64,000 nucleotides of DNA from Tessaracoccus defluvii. Its GTDB lineage: Bacteria; Actinomycetota; Actinomycetes; Propionibacteriales; Propionibacteriaceae. The notes beneath the pieces are model-generated. The model ran no database searches. It saw only the letters and a program-made list of their open reading frames with translations, and had not been told where the DNA came from. The position numbers and the translations under genes were made by a program. Shown piece after piece: positions 19,251-29,559 of this stretch. The stretch lies in the NCBI RefSeq assembly GCF_014489575.1, contig NZ_CP060789.1, positions 1 to 64,000 on the forward strand. The letters run 5' to 3'. How positions within the stretch are numbered: position 1 is the first letter of the stretch; each line of letters opens with the position of its first letter.

Positions 19251-21505
19251 AGTTCACCGACGGCTACTGGCTGCTCCGGCCCGGCGTCACCGAACTGCGT
19301 CCCCGCGCCATCGCCGAGGTCGAGCGGACGGCCGACCGCATCGTGGCGCACGCCCCCACCCGGCCCGTCGCGAGCCGCGGCGACACCCTCAACTGCCCGC
19401 AGCTGACGGTGACGCTCGACTCGCCCGCCGAGGGCATCATCGGGGTGACCATCGAACACTGGGACCAGAGAGTGCCCGAGCCCCGGTTCCGGCTGGCGGA
19501 GGGCTCGCCCGAGGTGAGTGTCGCGAGCGCCGACGGCTGGTCCACCCTGACCAGCGGGACGCTGACCGCCGCGCTGCGGGAGACCACCCCCTGGCAGCTG
19601 GACTTCCGCAGCGGCGGCCGTGTCCTGACGTCGTCGACCGAGCGGTCCATCGGCGCCCTGACGGTCGCGGGCGAGGGGCACTTCGTCCGGGAGCAGCTGA
19701 CGATCGCGCCCGGCGAGCACCTCTACGGCCTCGGCGAGCGGTTCGGCCCGCTCGTCAAGAACGGGCAGAGCGTCGACATCTGGCAGGCCGACGGCGGCAC
19801 CTCGAGCGACCAGGCCTACAAGAACGTGCCCCTCTACCTCAGCGACCGCGGCTACGGCGTCTTCGTCGACCATCCGGAGCGCGTGTCCTACGAGCTGGCC
19901 ACCGAGTCGGTCTCCCGGGCCCAGTTCTCGGTGGCGGGGCAGCGGCTCCGCTACCTGGTCATCGACGGCCCGACCCCGGCCGACGTGCTCCGCCGCTACA
20001 CGGCACTGACAGGGCGCCCCGCGAAGGTGCCCGCCTGGAGCTACGGGCTGTGGCTGTCGACCAGCTTCACCACCGAGTACGACGAGGCGACCGTCAGCAG
20101 CTTCATCGACGGGATGGCGGAGCGGGACCTGCCGCTGTCGGTGTTCCACTTCGACTGCTTCTGGATGCGGGGCTTCCACTGGTCCGACTTCACGTGGGAC
20201 CCGGCCACCTTCCCCGACCCGGACGCGATGCTGGCCCGGCTCAAGGCGAAGGGGCTGCGCATCTGCGCCTGGATCAACCCGTACATCGCGCGCCGCTCTG
20301 CGCTGTTCGAGGAGGGCCGCGACCTCGGCTACCTCGTCCGCCGCGCCGACGGCTCCGTGTGGCAGTGGGACCTGTGGCAGGCGGGCATGGCGCTGGTCGA
20401 CTTCACCAACCCCGATGCGAAGGCCTGGTATCTGGGCAGGCTCCGCGGCCTGCTCGACCAGGGGGTCGACTGCTTCAAGACGGACTTCGGCGAGCGGATC
20501 CCCACCGACGTTGTCTGGCACGACGGCTCCGACCCGATGCGGATGCACAACTACTACACGCACCTCTACAACGAGGCCGTCTTCGACCTGCTCACGGAGG
20601 TCCGCGGCGAGGGGGAGGCGGTGCTGTTCGCCCGCTCCGCCACCGCGGGGGGCCAGCAGTTCCCGGTCCACTGGGGCGGCGACTGCGAGTCCACCTTCCC
20701 CGCCATGGCCGAGTCGCTGCGCGGCGGGCTCAGCCTCGCATCGTCGGGCTTCGGGTTCTGGAGCCACGACATCGGCGGCTTCGAGGGCACCCCCGACGCG
20801 ACCGTGTTCAAGCGCTGGCTGGCGTTCGGCCTGCTCAGCAGCCATTCGCGGCTGCACGGGTCCGACTCGTACCGCGTGCCGTGGGCCTTCGACGAGGAGG
20901 CGGTCGACGTCACCCGTGAGTTCACCCGGCTGAAGCTGTCGCTCATGCCGTACCTCGTCCGGCTGGGCGACCTCGCCCATGAGCAGGGCACCCCCGTCAT
21001 GCGGCCGATGTACTTCGAGTTCCCCGACGACCCGGGCACAGCCGGGGTTGAACTGCAGTACATGCTGGGCGACCAGCTGCTGGTCGCGCCGGTGCTGAGC
21101 GAGGACGGCGAGGTGACGTTCTACGTGCCGGAGGGCACCTGGACGAGCGTCCTCGACGGCTCGAGCGTCACCGGCCCCCGCTGGGTGCGGCAACGCCACG
21201 ACTTCCACTCGGTGCCGCTGCTGGCGCGCCCCGGCGCGGTGCTGCCGCGCGGCGCCGTCAACGACCGACCCGAGTACGACTGGGCCGACGGCGTCACGCT
21301 CGAGCTGTACGGCTGGGAGCCGGGCATGTCGCGGACCGTCGTCGTGCCGCGGCCCGACGGCGCCGACGCCGTCTTCGAGGTGTCGGCCGACGCGGACGGG
21401 GTCCTGGTGCGGGCGCAGGACGCCCCGGCGGCCTGGTCGGTCCGCCACGCGGGCGCGGAGAGCGTCCACGCAGCCGGCCCGGAGGTCCGACTGCCCTTCG
21501 CCTGA
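19247..21505 (+). CDS. yicI: GH31 alpha-xylosidase, YicI type
   Basis: 752 residues from ATG 19247, overlapping the GH42 stop. The catalytic nucleophile Asp (about residue 413) lies in FKTDFGERIP, the hallmark of YicI-like alpha-xylosidases rather than alpha-glucosidases, which carry WxDMNE. The N-terminal galactose-mutarotase-like domain contains LYGLGERFG. The substrate-side motif WGGDCESTF follows, then the C-terminal beta domains. Cytoplasmic, no signal peptide. It should remove alpha-1,6-xylose from the non-reducing end of imported oligosaccharides such as isoprimeverose units. It ends 10 bp from the convergent pstB stop. Confidence 0.9.
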   Translation: MKFTDGYWLLRPGVTELRPRAIAEVERTADRIVAHAPTRPVASRGDTLNCPQLTVTLDSPAEGIIGVTIEHWDQRVPEPRFRLAEGSPEVSVASADGWSTLTSGTLTAALRETTPWQLDFRSGGRVLTSSTERSIGALTVAGEGHFVREQLTIAPGEHLYGLGERFGPLVKNGQSVDIWQADGGTSSDQAYKNVPLYLSDRGYGVFVDHPERVSYELATESVSRAQFSVAGQRLRYLVIDGPTPADVLRRYTALTGRPAKVPAWSYGLWLSTSFTTEYDEATVSSFIDGMAERDLPLSVFHFDCFWMRGFHWSDFTWDPATFPDPDAMLARLKAKGLRICAWINPYIARRSALFEEGRDLGYLVRRADGSVWQWDLWQAGMALVDFTNPDAKAWYLGRLRGLLDQGVDCFKTDFGERIPTDVVWHDGSDPMRMHNYYTHLYNEAVFDLLTEVRGEGEAVLFARSATAGGQQFPVHWGGDCESTFPAMAESLRGGLSLASSGFGFWSHDIGGFEGTPDATVFKRWLAFGLLSSHSRLHGSDSYRVPWAFDEEAVDVTREFTRLKLSLMPYLVRLGDLAHEQGTPVMRPMYFEFPDDPGTAGVELQYMLGDQLLVAPVLSEDGEVTFYVPEGTWTSVLDGSSVTGPRWVRQRHDFHSVPLLARPGAVLPRGAVNDRPEYDWADGVTLELYGWEPGMSRTVVVPRPDGADAVFEVSADADGVLVRAQDAPAAWSVRHAGAESVHAAGPEVRLPFA

Positions 21506-21515
21506 GGGGCCCCGC

Positions 21516-22295
21516 TCAGCCGAAGCGGCCGGTGATGTAGTCCTCGGTGGCCTTCTGATCCGGGTTGTGGAAGATCTTCTCGGTCGAGCCGATCTCGATC
21601 AGCTCGCCCGGCTTGCCGTGCTCGCGCAGGTTGAAGAACGCCGTCTGGTCGGAGACCCGGGCCGCCTGCTGCATGTTGTGCGTCACGATGACGACCGTAT
21701 AGGTCTCCTTCAGCTGCTTGATCAGGTCCTCGATCGCCAGCGTCGAGATCGGGTCGAGCGCGGAGCAGGGCTCGTCCATCAGCAGGACGTCGGGGTGGAC
21801 GGCGATGGCACGGGCGATGCACAGGCGCTGCTGCTGGCCGCCCGACAGGCCGGAGCCGGGACGCTCCAGGCGGTCCTTGACCTCCTTCCAGAGGTTCGCG
21901 CCGCGCAGGGACTGCTCCACGATCTCGTCCGCCTCGGAGCGGCTCAGCCGCGACTTGTTGAGGCGGACGCCGGCCAGCACGTTCTCCTTGATGCTCATGG
22001 TGGGGAACGGGTTGGGCCGCTGGAACACCATGCCCACCTGTCGCCGCACCCGCACCGGGTCGACCGCCGGGTCGTACAGGTCGACGCCGTCGAGCAGCAC
22101 GCTGCCGGTGCTGTAGGCGCCGGGGATGACCTCGTGCATGCGGTTCAGAGACCGCAGCACCGTCGACTTGCCGCAGCCGGAGGAGCCGATGAAGGCCGTG
22201 ACGGAGCGGGGCTCGACGACCATGCTGACGTCTTTGACGGCGTGGAACTTGCCGTAGTAGATGTTGAGATCCTTGATCTCGATGCGCTTGGACAT
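21516..22295 (-). CDS. pstB: Phosphate ABC transporter ATP-binding protein
   Basis: 259 residues. Walker A is GSSGCGKST, the Q-loop lies in [12 protein letters not shown], the ABC signature is LSGGQQQR, Walker B is VLLMDEP and the switch His is in VTHNM, so all catalytic elements are present. It powers high-affinity inorganic phosphate uptake through PstC and PstA. Last gene of pstSCAB, starting 15 bp after pstA. It is convergent with the GH31 gene with only 10 bp between the two stops. Confidence 0.97.
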   Translation of the reverse strand: MSKRIEIKDLNIYYGKFHAVKDVSMVVEPRSVTAFIGSSGCGKSTVLRSLNRMHEVIPGAYSTGSVLLDGVDLYDPAVDPVRVRRQVGMVFQRPNPFPTMSIKENVLAGVRLNKSRLSRSEADEIVEQSLRGANLWKEVKDRLERPGSGLSGGQQQRLCIARAIAVHPDVLLMDEPCSALDPISTLAIEDLIKQLKETYTVVIVTHNMQQAARVSDQTAFFNLREHGKPGELIEIGSTEKIFHNPDQKATEDYITGRFG

Positions 22296-22310
22296 GGGTT
22301 CCTTCTCGGG

Positions 22311-23387
22311 TCAGCGGCCGGTCTTGGGAGCGAACTTCCAGGCGACGAGGCGCCCGATCAGGTTCAGTCCCATGACGATGATGATGAGGGTCAGCGCGCC
22401 GGCCCAGGCGCGGTCGATGTAGTTCTGCGGGTCGGTGCCCGGCGTCGTGTACTCGTAGTAGACGAACACGGGCAGCGTCGCCATCTCGTTGGCGAACGCG
22501 TTGAGGTTCATGGAGGCCGTGATGCCCGCCGTCACGAGCAGCGGGGCCGTCTCGCCGATCACGCGGGCGATGCCGAGGATCACGCCGGTGACGATGCCGC
22601 CGATCGACGTCGGCAGGACGATGCGCCAGATCGTGCGGTACTTCGGCACCCCGAGCGCGTAGGACGCCTCCCGCAGCTCGTTGGGCACCAGCCGCAGCAT
22701 CTCCTCCGTGGAGCGGACCACGGTGGGGATCATCAGCACGGACAGCGCGGCGGCGCCCGAGATGCCGTTGTTGGTGCCGGGGCCCATCAGCATCGAGAAG
22801 ATCGTGTAGGCGAACAGTCCCGCCACGATCGACGGGATGCCCGTCATCACGTCGACGAAGAAGCGGATCGTCCTGGCCAGCAGCGCCGCCTTTCCGGTGG
22901 TGCCATACTCGACGAGGAAGATCGCCGACATGATGCCGATCGGCACCGAGATCAGCGTCGCCAGGCTCGTGACGATCAGGGTGCCCCAGATGGCGTGGAC
23001 GGCGCCGCCGCCGGCGCCGATGATGTTGCGCATCGAAGAGCTGAAGAACTCGCCGTCAAAGCGGGTGAGACCCTTCGACAGCGTCCCCCAGATCACAGAG
23101 ACCAGCGGGAACAGGGCCAGCACGAAGAAGGAGGTGACGACGTTGCGGGCGAGCCGGTCGGTCGCCTTGCGGCGCCCCTCGACGGCGCTGGACAGCGCGA
23201 AGTTCGTCACGAAGTAGATGAGGGTGCCGAGCAGCAGGCCGGCCAGCGCCGAGGTGATGCCGCCCACCAGCAGGACCCCGAAGCTGAACGCCATCGAGGC
23301 GGCCAGGAGTCCCAGGGACGTGAACCGCGGCAGCTGCGCCGAGTTGAGGATGTTGCGCGGCTGGGCCGCGGTCTGGGTGGCGGTCAT
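22311..23387 (-). CDS. pstA: Phosphate ABC transporter permease PstA
   Basis: 358 residues starting at ATG 23387, which overlaps the pstC stop (ATGA). Hydrophobic segments begin at FTSLGLLAASMAFSFGVLLV and continue through about eight helices. The EAA-type loop is REASYALGVPKYRTIWRIVLP. It forms the membrane channel with PstC. An in-frame region further upstream runs through pstC in the wrong frame, so the overlapping ATG is the best start. Confidence 0.95.
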   Translation of the reverse strand: MTATQTAAQPRNILNSAQLPRFTSLGLLAASMAFSFGVLLVGGITSALAGLLLGTLIYFVTNFALSSAVEGRRKATDRLARNVVTSFFVLALFPLVSVIWGTLSKGLTRFDGEFFSSSMRNIIGAGGGAVHAIWGTLIVTSLATLISVPIGIMSAIFLVEYGTTGKAALLARTIRFFVDVMTGIPSIVAGLFAYTIFSMLMGPGTNNGISGAAALSVLMIPTVVRSTEEMLRLVPNELREASYALGVPKYRTIWRIVLPTSIGGIVTGVILGIARVIGETAPLLVTAGITASMNLNAFANEMATLPVFVYYEYTTPGTDPQNYIDRAWAGALTLIIIVMGLNLIGRLVAWKFAPKTGR

Positions 23388-24370
23388 CAGTTGGCTCCGG
23401 AGAACTCGGACCGCCGGGCGACGATGGCCCGGGCGCCCATGTTGACGATGAGGGTGATGAGGAACAGGACCAGGCCGGAGGCGATCAACTGGTTGCGTGC
23501 CAGCCCGTAGGCCTCCGGGAACTGCAGTGCGATGTTCGCGGCGATCGAGTTCGGGTTGGACGACGTCAGCAGCAGCGTGTGGAAGCCGTTGCCGGGGGAG
23601 AGGACCATGGCCACGGCCATCGTCTCGCCGAGTGCCCTGCCGAGCCCGAGCATGCAGGCAGACACGATGCCGGGGGTCCCGAACGGCAGCACAGCCTGGC
23701 GGATCATCTCCCAGCGGGTCGCGCCCAGCGCCAGGGACGCCTCCTCGTGGAGGCGCGGGGTCTGCAGGAACACCTCGCGGGACACCGCGGTGATGATCGG
23801 CAGGACCATGACGGCGAGCACGAGGGCCACCGTCAAGATCGTGCGGCCGGTGCCGGACACCGTCCCGCCGAACAGCCAGGACAGTCCCCACACGTCGCCG
23901 AAGTTCGTGTTGAGCCAGACGTAAGCGGGCTGCAGCATCGGGGCGAGCACGTTGATGCCCCACAGACCGAACACGACCGAGGGCACGGCGGCCAACAGGT
24001 CGATGATGTAGCCCAGGCTGACGGCCAGCCGCCGCGGCGCGTAGTGGGTGATGAACAGTGCCACACCGAGGGCGACGGGCACGGCGAACAGCATCGCCAG
24101 CCCCGCCGCCCAGATGGTGCCCGCCGCGTACGGGAACACCCAGGACCAGAAGGCGCCGTAGGGCAGGTCCGCGGCCGGGGAGGTGATGGCCGGGAAGGAC
24201 AGGACGGTCAGGAACGTCGCGACCGCCGCGAGGATGAGGAGGATGCCGGTGCCGGAGGCTGTGGCCGTGCCCTTGAACAGAGTGTCCCCGTAGCGACGGC
24301 GGTCGCCCCGCAGGGCGTCGAGGGCTGCGGACCTCTCCGCGGCGCTCGGCTCCGTGGTGTCGGTGGTCAT
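23387..24370 (-). CDS. pstC: Phosphate ABC transporter permease PstC
   Basis: 327 residues. A cytoplasmic N-terminus rich in Arg/Asp is followed by six membrane helices (the first is GILLILAAVATFLTVLSF). The EAA loop is EEASLALGATRWEMIRQAVLP, and the segment with ALGETMAVAMVLS is characteristic of PstC. It is separated from pstS by about 100 bp. It pairs with PstA for phosphate translocation. Confidence 0.95.
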   Translation of the reverse strand: MTTDTTEPSAAERSAALDALRGDRRRYGDTLFKGTATASGTGILLILAAVATFLTVLSFPAITSPAADLPYGAFWSWVFPYAAGTIWAAGLAMLFAVPVALGVALFITHYAPRRLAVSLGYIIDLLAAVPSVVFGLWGINVLAPMLQPAYVWLNTNFGDVWGLSWLFGGTVSGTGRTILTVALVLAVMVLPIITAVSREVFLQTPRLHEEASLALGATRWEMIRQAVLPFGTPGIVSACMLGLGRALGETMAVAMVLSPGNGFHTLLLTSSNPNSIAANIALQFPEAYGLARNQLIASGLVLFLITLIVNMGARAIVARRSEFSGAN

Positions 24371-24469
24371 GACGGTTCTCCTGGTGGTGCTGAGATGGCC
24401 TGTCCTGAGCCGCGGAACGCGCCCACCCTGCTCGGATGGGCGCGTCGCGGTCGACTCAGTTCGTCGGGA

Positions 24470-25588
24470 TCACTTGATCGAATCGACGGCGGCGATGACC
24501 TTCTCACGCAGCGTATCGGACAGCGGCGCGGAACCCGCGGTCTCGGCGGCGGCCGACTGGCCCTCTTCCGACACGATGAGGCTCAGGTAGCCCTTCACGA
24601 GCGCGGCCTTCTCGGCGTCCTGGTACTCGGAGCACGCGATGACGTAGGAGACCAGCACGATCGGGTAGCCGGCGGCCCGGCGGTCGAGCTTGATGGCGAT
24701 GTCGCCCGCCGCACGGCCCTCCTCGAGCGGTGAGTTCTCGACGGCGGCGGCCGCCGCGCCCTCGGTCGGAAGCTCGAAGGCGCCGTCGGGGCCGATCATC
24801 GCGACGCTGGCCGCGCCGGCCTGGGAGGCGTCGGCGTAGCCGATGGTGCCCTTGCCGCTGGTGACGGCCTGCACGACACCGGAGGTGCCCTTCGCGGCCT
24901 CCCCGCCCTGGACCGGCCATTCCTGCGAGGGCTTGTCGGTCCAGACGCCCTCCGCGGCGACCGCGAGATAGTCGGTGAAGTTCTCGGTGGTGCCGGACTC
25001 GTCGGAGCGGTGCACCGGCGTGACGGCGAGATCCGGGAAGTTGACGCCTGGGTTGAGGGCGGCGATGGCCGGGTCGTTCCAGTTGGTGATCTCACCGCGG
25101 AAGAGCTTCGCGAGGACCTCCGGGGTCAGCTTGAGGTCGGTGACACCCTCGACGCTGAAGATCACGGCGATCGGCGACACGTAGACCGGGACGTCGATGG
25201 CGGTCGAGGTCGGGGTGCAGCCGGCGAACGCGCCGGCGACATTCTCCTCGATCTTCAGTGCGCGATCGGATCCGGCGAAGTCGGCGCCGCCGGCCATGAA
25301 GGCCTCGCGGCCGGCGCCGGAGCCGTCGGGCGAGTAGTTGACGGTGACGGCCGGGTTGGCGGTCTGGAACAGAGCGGTCCAGGTCTCCTGGGCGACCTTC
25401 GCGGAGGAGGCGCCCTTGGCCGACAGGGTGCCGGAGAGCTCAACGGCCGGGGTGCCGGGGGCCGAGGTGGTGCCGGCCGAGCCGGTCGAGTCCGCCGACG
25501 GGGTGCCGGCCGGAACCTCGTTGGCGGCGCAGGCGGTGAGTAGCAGCGCGGCGGAGAGGCCGAGGGCGGCGGTGAGACGAATCTTCAT
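24470..25588 (-). CDS. pstS: Phosphate-binding lipoprotein PstS
   Basis: 372 residues from ATG 25588. It has a lipoprotein signal (MKIRLTAALGLSAALLLTAC, with the lipobox Cys at residue 20) and a Ser/Thr-rich linker. The mature domain has the phosphate-site motifs SKGASSAK and SGAGREAFMAGGADFAGSDR, then RSDESGTTENF. It binds phosphate outside the membrane and passes it to PstCA. First gene of the pst operon, with a PHO-box-like repeat about 110 bp upstream. Confidence 0.96.
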   Translation of the reverse strand: MKIRLTAALGLSAALLLTACAANEVPAGTPSADSTGSAGTTSAPGTPAVELSGTLSAKGASSAKVAQETWTALFQTANPAVTVNYSPDGSGAGREAFMAGGADFAGSDRALKIEENVAGAFAGCTPTSTAIDVPVYVSPIAVIFSVEGVTDLKLTPEVLAKLFRGEITNWNDPAIAALNPGVNFPDLAVTPVHRSDESGTTENFTDYLAVAAEGVWTDKPSQEWPVQGGEAAKGTSGVVQAVTSGKGTIGYADASQAGAASVAMIGPDGAFELPTEGAAAAAVENSPLEEGRAAGDIAIKLDRRAAGYPIVLVSYVIACSEYQDAEKAALVKGYLSLIVSEEGQSAAAETAGSAPLSDTLREKVIAAVDSIK

Positions 25589-25699
25589 TCGGGGAGTTAC
25601 CTTCCGGAACGTGTGGGGTGTCGGGCCGTGAGGCCCGCGCCGGTGACCCGGCTTCGCTTCGGAGGCTAGGCGCGCAAGGTGACGACTTGGCTGGCCGAT

Positions 25700-25717
25700 G
25701 GTGAACGGAAGGTGAAC
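25700..25717 (-). promoter_or_regulatory. PHO box (PhoP-binding direct repeat) upstream of pstS
   Basis: On the minus strand the sequence is GTTCACCTTCCGTTCACC: two exact copies of GTTCACC at 11-bp spacing. This is the form of the PhoP direct repeat described for Streptomyces and other actinobacteria. It lies 112 bp upstream of the pstS start on the same strand. Induction of pstSCAB on phosphate limitation is the expected outcome. No phoR/phoP gene is in the window. Confidence 0.8.
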
Positions 25718-25752
25718 GATGCGGAAGGGTTTCCCCTCCCCGGCTCCGGCGG

Positions 25753-26625
25753 TCAGGCCGTGGGCTTGTGGACCTCCACCGCGAGCCGTCGTCCCTCGTC
25801 GTCGCGGTGGATGACGATCACCTCGCTCACCACCATGGGCCGGGGGTCCAGCCCGAGCCCCTCGAACATCGACGGCAGCACCGGCCGGTGCCCGCAGATG
25901 GCCGTCGGCACCTCGAGCCCGGCGAGCAGCCCCGCCATGTACCGGCGCACGTCCTTGGGGCGGACGGTGCCTTCCTCCTCCGTGAGCATCTCCTCGGCGT
26001 GGAGGGACAGGCCCCGCTCGGCGGCGTACGGCGCCAGCGTCTGCATGCACCTGGCGGACGACGACGAGATCAGTTCCTGCGTCCCGTAGGCGCCGAGCAG
26101 CGGCCGCAGCCTGTCCGCCTGCCTCCTGCCGCGCGCGGTGATCCGGCGGTCCTGGTCCCTGCCGCTCCAGTCCTTGCGGAGCATCGCCTTCGCGTGGCGC
26201 ACAAGCAGCAGCGGGGTGCTGTGCGGGGCCAGCAACGCGGCACTCAACACGCGACGCTCGTCGGCGTAGGTCATCTTCTTCATCGCCTGCGCGATCGACA
26301 TCCAACGCACCTTGTCGACCTCCGCGTTGGGCTCGAAGGGGCCCTCGTGGACGACCTCGGCCCTCCAGTAGTCGACGGTCTTGGCGCCCTTGGGCACGTT
26401 GTAGCGGATCCGGGGGAGCCGCATCCCGAGGCTGACGGTGACACCCGTCTCCTCGAGGACCTCACGCACCGCCGTCACGGGCGGCAGCTCCGCGACCTTC
26501 CCCTTTCCCTTCGGCAGCGACCAGTCGTTGTACCGACCCCGGTGGATCAGCAGCACCTCGATGTCGTCGCCGGTGCCGCGCAGCGCGACCGCACCCGCGG
26601 CCCGGATCTTCGCCTTCTTGCTCAT
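25753..26625 (-). CDS. mutT1: NUDIX hydrolase fused to a histidine phosphatase (MutT1 type)
   Basis: 290 residues. The NUDIX domain (about 1-135) has [20 protein letters not shown] and EETGV, with the core REVLEETGV Glu residues intact. The histidine-phosphatase domain (about 140-290) starts LLLVRHAKA, the phospho-His motif. This two-domain layout is that of mycobacterial MutT1, which hydrolyses 8-oxo-dGTP and diadenosine polyphosphates. Its start overlaps the ppk stop by four bases, so it is the last gene of the glnR-mshD-ppk-mutT1 chain. The substrate is inferred from the family. Confidence 0.9.
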   Translation of the reverse strand: MSKKAKIRAAGAVALRGTGDDIEVLLIHRGRYNDWSLPKGKGKVAELPPVTAVREVLEETGVTVSLGMRLPRIRYNVPKGAKTVDYWRAEVVHEGPFEPNAEVDKVRWMSIAQAMKKMTYADERRVLSAALLAPHSTPLLLVRHAKAMLRKDWSGRDQDRRITARGRRQADRLRPLLGAYGTQELISSSSARCMQTLAPYAAERGLSLHAEEMLTEEEGTVRPKDVRRYMAGLLAGLEVPTAICGHRPVLPSMFEGLGLDPRPMVVSEVIVIHRDDEGRRLAVEVHKPTA

Positions 26626-28700
26626 CGCGAGGAACGCCGTGCGGCCGTCTGCTGGATGAGGCTCTCTTGGAGATCGGTGAGCGGGTGCCCGTCAGCGTCC
26701 GTGGTGTGGCAGGTCCATGTGTCGTCCAGGAGTTCCCAGTGCACCGTCTCCGGCGAGAAGGCCTGCTCGAACAGGCTCTCGATCTGGCGGATGTGGGCCG
26801 GGTTGGAGAGAGCGACGATCGCCTCGACGCGCCGATCCAGGTTGCGGTGCATCAGGTCGGCCGAGCCGATACCCACCCGGGGATTCCCGCCCCCGGCGAA
26901 CCAGAAGACCCGGGAGTGCTCGAGGAACCGCCCGAGGATCGACCGGACCCGGAGGTTCTCGCTCAGCCCGGGAACGCCCGGGCGGATGGTGCAGATGCCC
27001 CGGATCAGCATGTCGACGGGGACGCCGGCCTGGGAGGCCCGGTACAGCGCGTCGATGATGGCCTCGTCGACGACAGAGTTCGTCTTGATCTTGATGCCCG
27101 ACGGCAGGCCCTTCCGGTGGTTGGCGATCTCCTCCTCGATGTAGTCGATCAGCCCCTTGCGGATGCCGTGGGGGGCGACCAGCAGGCGCCGGTAGTTGGT
27201 CTCCTGCGTCATGCCTGAGAGGTGGTTGAACAGGCGGGCGACGTCGTCGGTGATGACCGGGTTCGACGTCAGCAGCCCCATGTCCTCGTACTGGCGGGCC
27301 GTCTTCGGGTTGTAGTTGCCGGTGCCGATGTGGGCGTAGCGGCGGAGTCCGTCGCCCTCCTCGCGCACCACGAGCGCCAGCTTGCAGTGGGTCTTGAGGC
27401 CGAGCATGCCGTAGACGACGTGCACGCCGTACTTCTCGAGCTTGCGGGCCCAGCCGATGTTGTTCTGCTCGTCGAAGCGGGCCTTGATCTCGACGATGGC
27501 GAGCACCTGCTTGCCTGCCTGGGCCGCCTCGATCAGGGCGTCGACGATGGGGGAGTCTCCCGACGTGCGGTAGAGCGTCTGCTTGATGGCCAGCACGGCC
27601 GGGTCGGCGGCCGCCTGCTCGATGAACCGCTGCACCGAGGTGGCGAACGAGTCGTACGGGTGCTGCACCAGCACGTCGCGCAGCTTCAGCGCCTTGAACA
27701 GGTCGGCGGGGCGGGCGCTCTCGACCTCGGCGAGGCTGGGGTGCGTGATCGGGAGGAAGTTCGGGTAGAGGAGGTCCTCGCGCTTCGACTCGCTCAACGC
27801 GAACAGGCCCGTGAGATCGAGCGGGGCCGCGATGCGGAACACCTCGTTCTCGTGAACGTCCAGCTCCGCCATCAGCATCTCGAGCATGCGCTCGTCGATG
27901 TCGTCCTCGACCTCGAGGCGGACCGGAGGGCGGCCGACCTTGCGGCGCAGGAGCTCCTTCTCCAAGGCGAACAGGAGGTTCTCGGCGTCGTCCTCCTCGA
28001 CCTCGATGTCCTCGTTCCGCGTCACCCGGAAGGTGGTGTGGGACTGCACCTGCATGCCGGTGAACAGCTGGCCGAGGTGGCGGGAGATGATCTCCTCGAG
28101 CGGCACGTAGCGGCCCTCGCCGAGCTTGACGTAGCGGGCCAGCAGCGGCGGCACCTTGACGCGCGCGAACTGACGGGAGCCCGTCGCCGGGTTCCGGAGC
28201 AGCACGGCCAGGTTGATCGACAGCCCCGAGATGTAGGGGAACGGATGCGACGGATCCACCGCCAGCGGCGTCAGGACGGGGAAGATCCGCTCGGCGAAGA
28301 ACTCCCGCATCCTGTCCTTCTCGGCGGCCGTCAGCTCGTCCCACTTCAGGATCTCGATGCCCTCCGCGGCCAGGGCGGGACGGATCTCGTTCTGGAACAG
28401 CGCCGACTGTTCGGTCACCAGGTCGGCCACGGCCGCCAGCAGCTCGTCGTGCAGTTCGCCGGGCATCTTGCCGGTGACAGTGGGGACGGCGACGCCGGCG
28501 GCGATGCGGCGCTTGAGGCCGGCGACGCGGACCATGAAGAACTCGTCGAGATTCGAGGAGAAGATGGCGAGGAACCGCGCCCTCTCGATGAGCGGGACGC
28601 GCGTGGCGTCGCGGGCCTGATCGAGGACCCGGTTGTTGAACGCGAGCCAGGACAACTCACGGTCGAGGTAACGGTCCGCGGGCAGAGGGGTCTCGCTCAC
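26622..28700 (-). CDS. ppk1: Polyphosphate kinase 1
   Basis: 692 residues from a GTG at 28700 that overlaps the mshD stop (GTGA). The N domain begins [20 protein letters not shown]. The phospho-accepting His is in [11 protein letters not shown] (about residue 458), and the second conserved region follows in ...[19 protein letters not shown]. It makes polyphosphate from ATP reversibly, on the cytoplasmic side of the membrane. Its place beside mutT1 and near the pst operon suits a phosphate-storage role. The longer in-frame extension upstream lies inside mshD and is not used. Confidence 0.96.
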   Translation of the reverse strand: MSETPLPADRYLDRELSWLAFNNRVLDQARDATRVPLIERARFLAIFSSNLDEFFMVRVAGLKRRIAAGVAVPTVTGKMPGELHDELLAAVADLVTEQSALFQNEIRPALAAEGIEILKWDELTAAEKDRMREFFAERIFPVLTPLAVDPSHPFPYISGLSINLAVLLRNPATGSRQFARVKVPPLLARYVKLGEGRYVPLEEIISRHLGQLFTGMQVQSHTTFRVTRNEDIEVEEDDAENLLFALEKELLRRKVGRPPVRLEVEDDIDERMLEMLMAELDVHENEVFRIAAPLDLTGLFALSESKREDLLYPNFLPITHPSLAEVESARPADLFKALKLRDVLVQHPYDSFATSVQRFIEQAAADPAVLAIKQTLYRTSGDSPIVDALIEAAQAGKQVLAIVEIKARFDEQNNIGWARKLEKYGVHVVYGMLGLKTHCKLALVVREEGDGLRRYAHIGTGNYNPKTARQYEDMGLLTSNPVITDDVARLFNHLSGMTQETNYRRLLVAPHGIRKGLIDYIEEEIANHRKGLPSGIKIKTNSVVDEAIIDALYRASQAGVPVDMLIRGICTIRPGVPGLSENLRVRSILGRFLEHSRVFWFAGGGNPRVGIGSADLMHRNLDRRVEAIVALSNPAHIRQIESLFEQAFSPETVHWELLDDTWTCHTTDADGHPLTDLQESLIQQTAARRSSR

Positions 28701-29559
28701 TGGGGGGTCTCTTTCATCCGGAAGCTCGTGTCCACCTGGGCGACCTCGAAGCCGGCGTTGCGGTACATCCGCACGACCCGCTCCTGGTCGCCCTCCACAT
28801 AGAGCTGCACGCGGTCGTCGCCGTGGCCGTGCAGATAGGACAGGCCCGCCGCGAGGAGGACGGCGCCGAGCCCCCTGCCCTCGTGGCCGGGGGCGACCGC
28901 GATGACGTAGACCTCGCCGAGGCCGCCACCGTGCCGCTTCGTCCAGTGGAAGCCGACGACCTCGTCGCCGTGCACGGCGACGAAGAGGCCCGCCGGGTCG
29001 AACCACGGCTGCGCCGTCAACTGGTCGAACTCGGCGACGGTGAGCCTGCCCTGCTCCGGGTGGTGCGCGAAGGCGGCGGCGTTGACGGCCACCACCTGCT
29101 CGCGGAACTCGGGGCGGTACGTCGTGATCCGGTACCCCTCGGGGCGGCGGGGACGGCGATGGCCCCGAGGGGACGCTCCATCCGCAGCAGTGCCCGGACG
29201 GGGGTCAGCCCGGCCCGCGTCGCCAGCTCCGTCGCGCCAGGGAGAGTGCCGAACGCCCACACCGAGTAGCCCGGGTAGTTGGCCAGCGCCTCCGCGAGCA
29301 GCTCCGTGGCGACGCCGTCGCCGCGATGGCCCGGGTGGACCCCCACCAGCAGCGTCTTGTCGCGCTCGTCGACCACCACGAAGCCGTAGGGGTCGGAGCG
29401 CAGCCCCATGAAGAAGAAGTCGGCGTCACGGAGCCCCTCGATGCCGAGCAGCGCGGACTCGTTGACCGGCGAGATGCCGTCGTGTTCCGCGATCTGCTCG
29501 ACGAGGCGACGCAGCGCATCGCGCATCGTCTCCGTCAGAGGGGACAGGTTAACCAACAC
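28697..29559 (-). CDS. mshD: Mycothiol synthase (one-base frameshift)
   Basis: Starts at GTG 29559 with GGAGG six bases upstream, overlapping the glnR stop. It contains two GNAT acetyltransferase domains: the first has [19 protein letters not shown], the second has [18 protein letters not shown], each an acetyl-CoA-binding loop. The frame breaks at about 29144; adding one C to the minus-strand run CCGCCCCGAG joins [11 protein letters not shown] to [12 protein letters not shown]. The restored protein is about 287 residues. MshD acetylates Cys-GlcN-Ins in the last step of mycothiol synthesis. Because the gene is conserved, the break is probably a sequencing error. Confidence 0.88.

Noticed and set aside
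18971..21469. An 832-residue open frame antisense to the GH42/GH31 genes, and similar long antisense frames (4129-5214, 36422-37603, 40422-42056, 15224-16333).
   Set aside because: They arise from the high-GC codon bias of the true genes on the other strand; none shows a family motif.
21503..21518. A GC-rich dyad between the GH31 and pstB stops as a two-way terminator.
   Set aside because: The stem is short and imperfect and no T-run follows; too weak to list.
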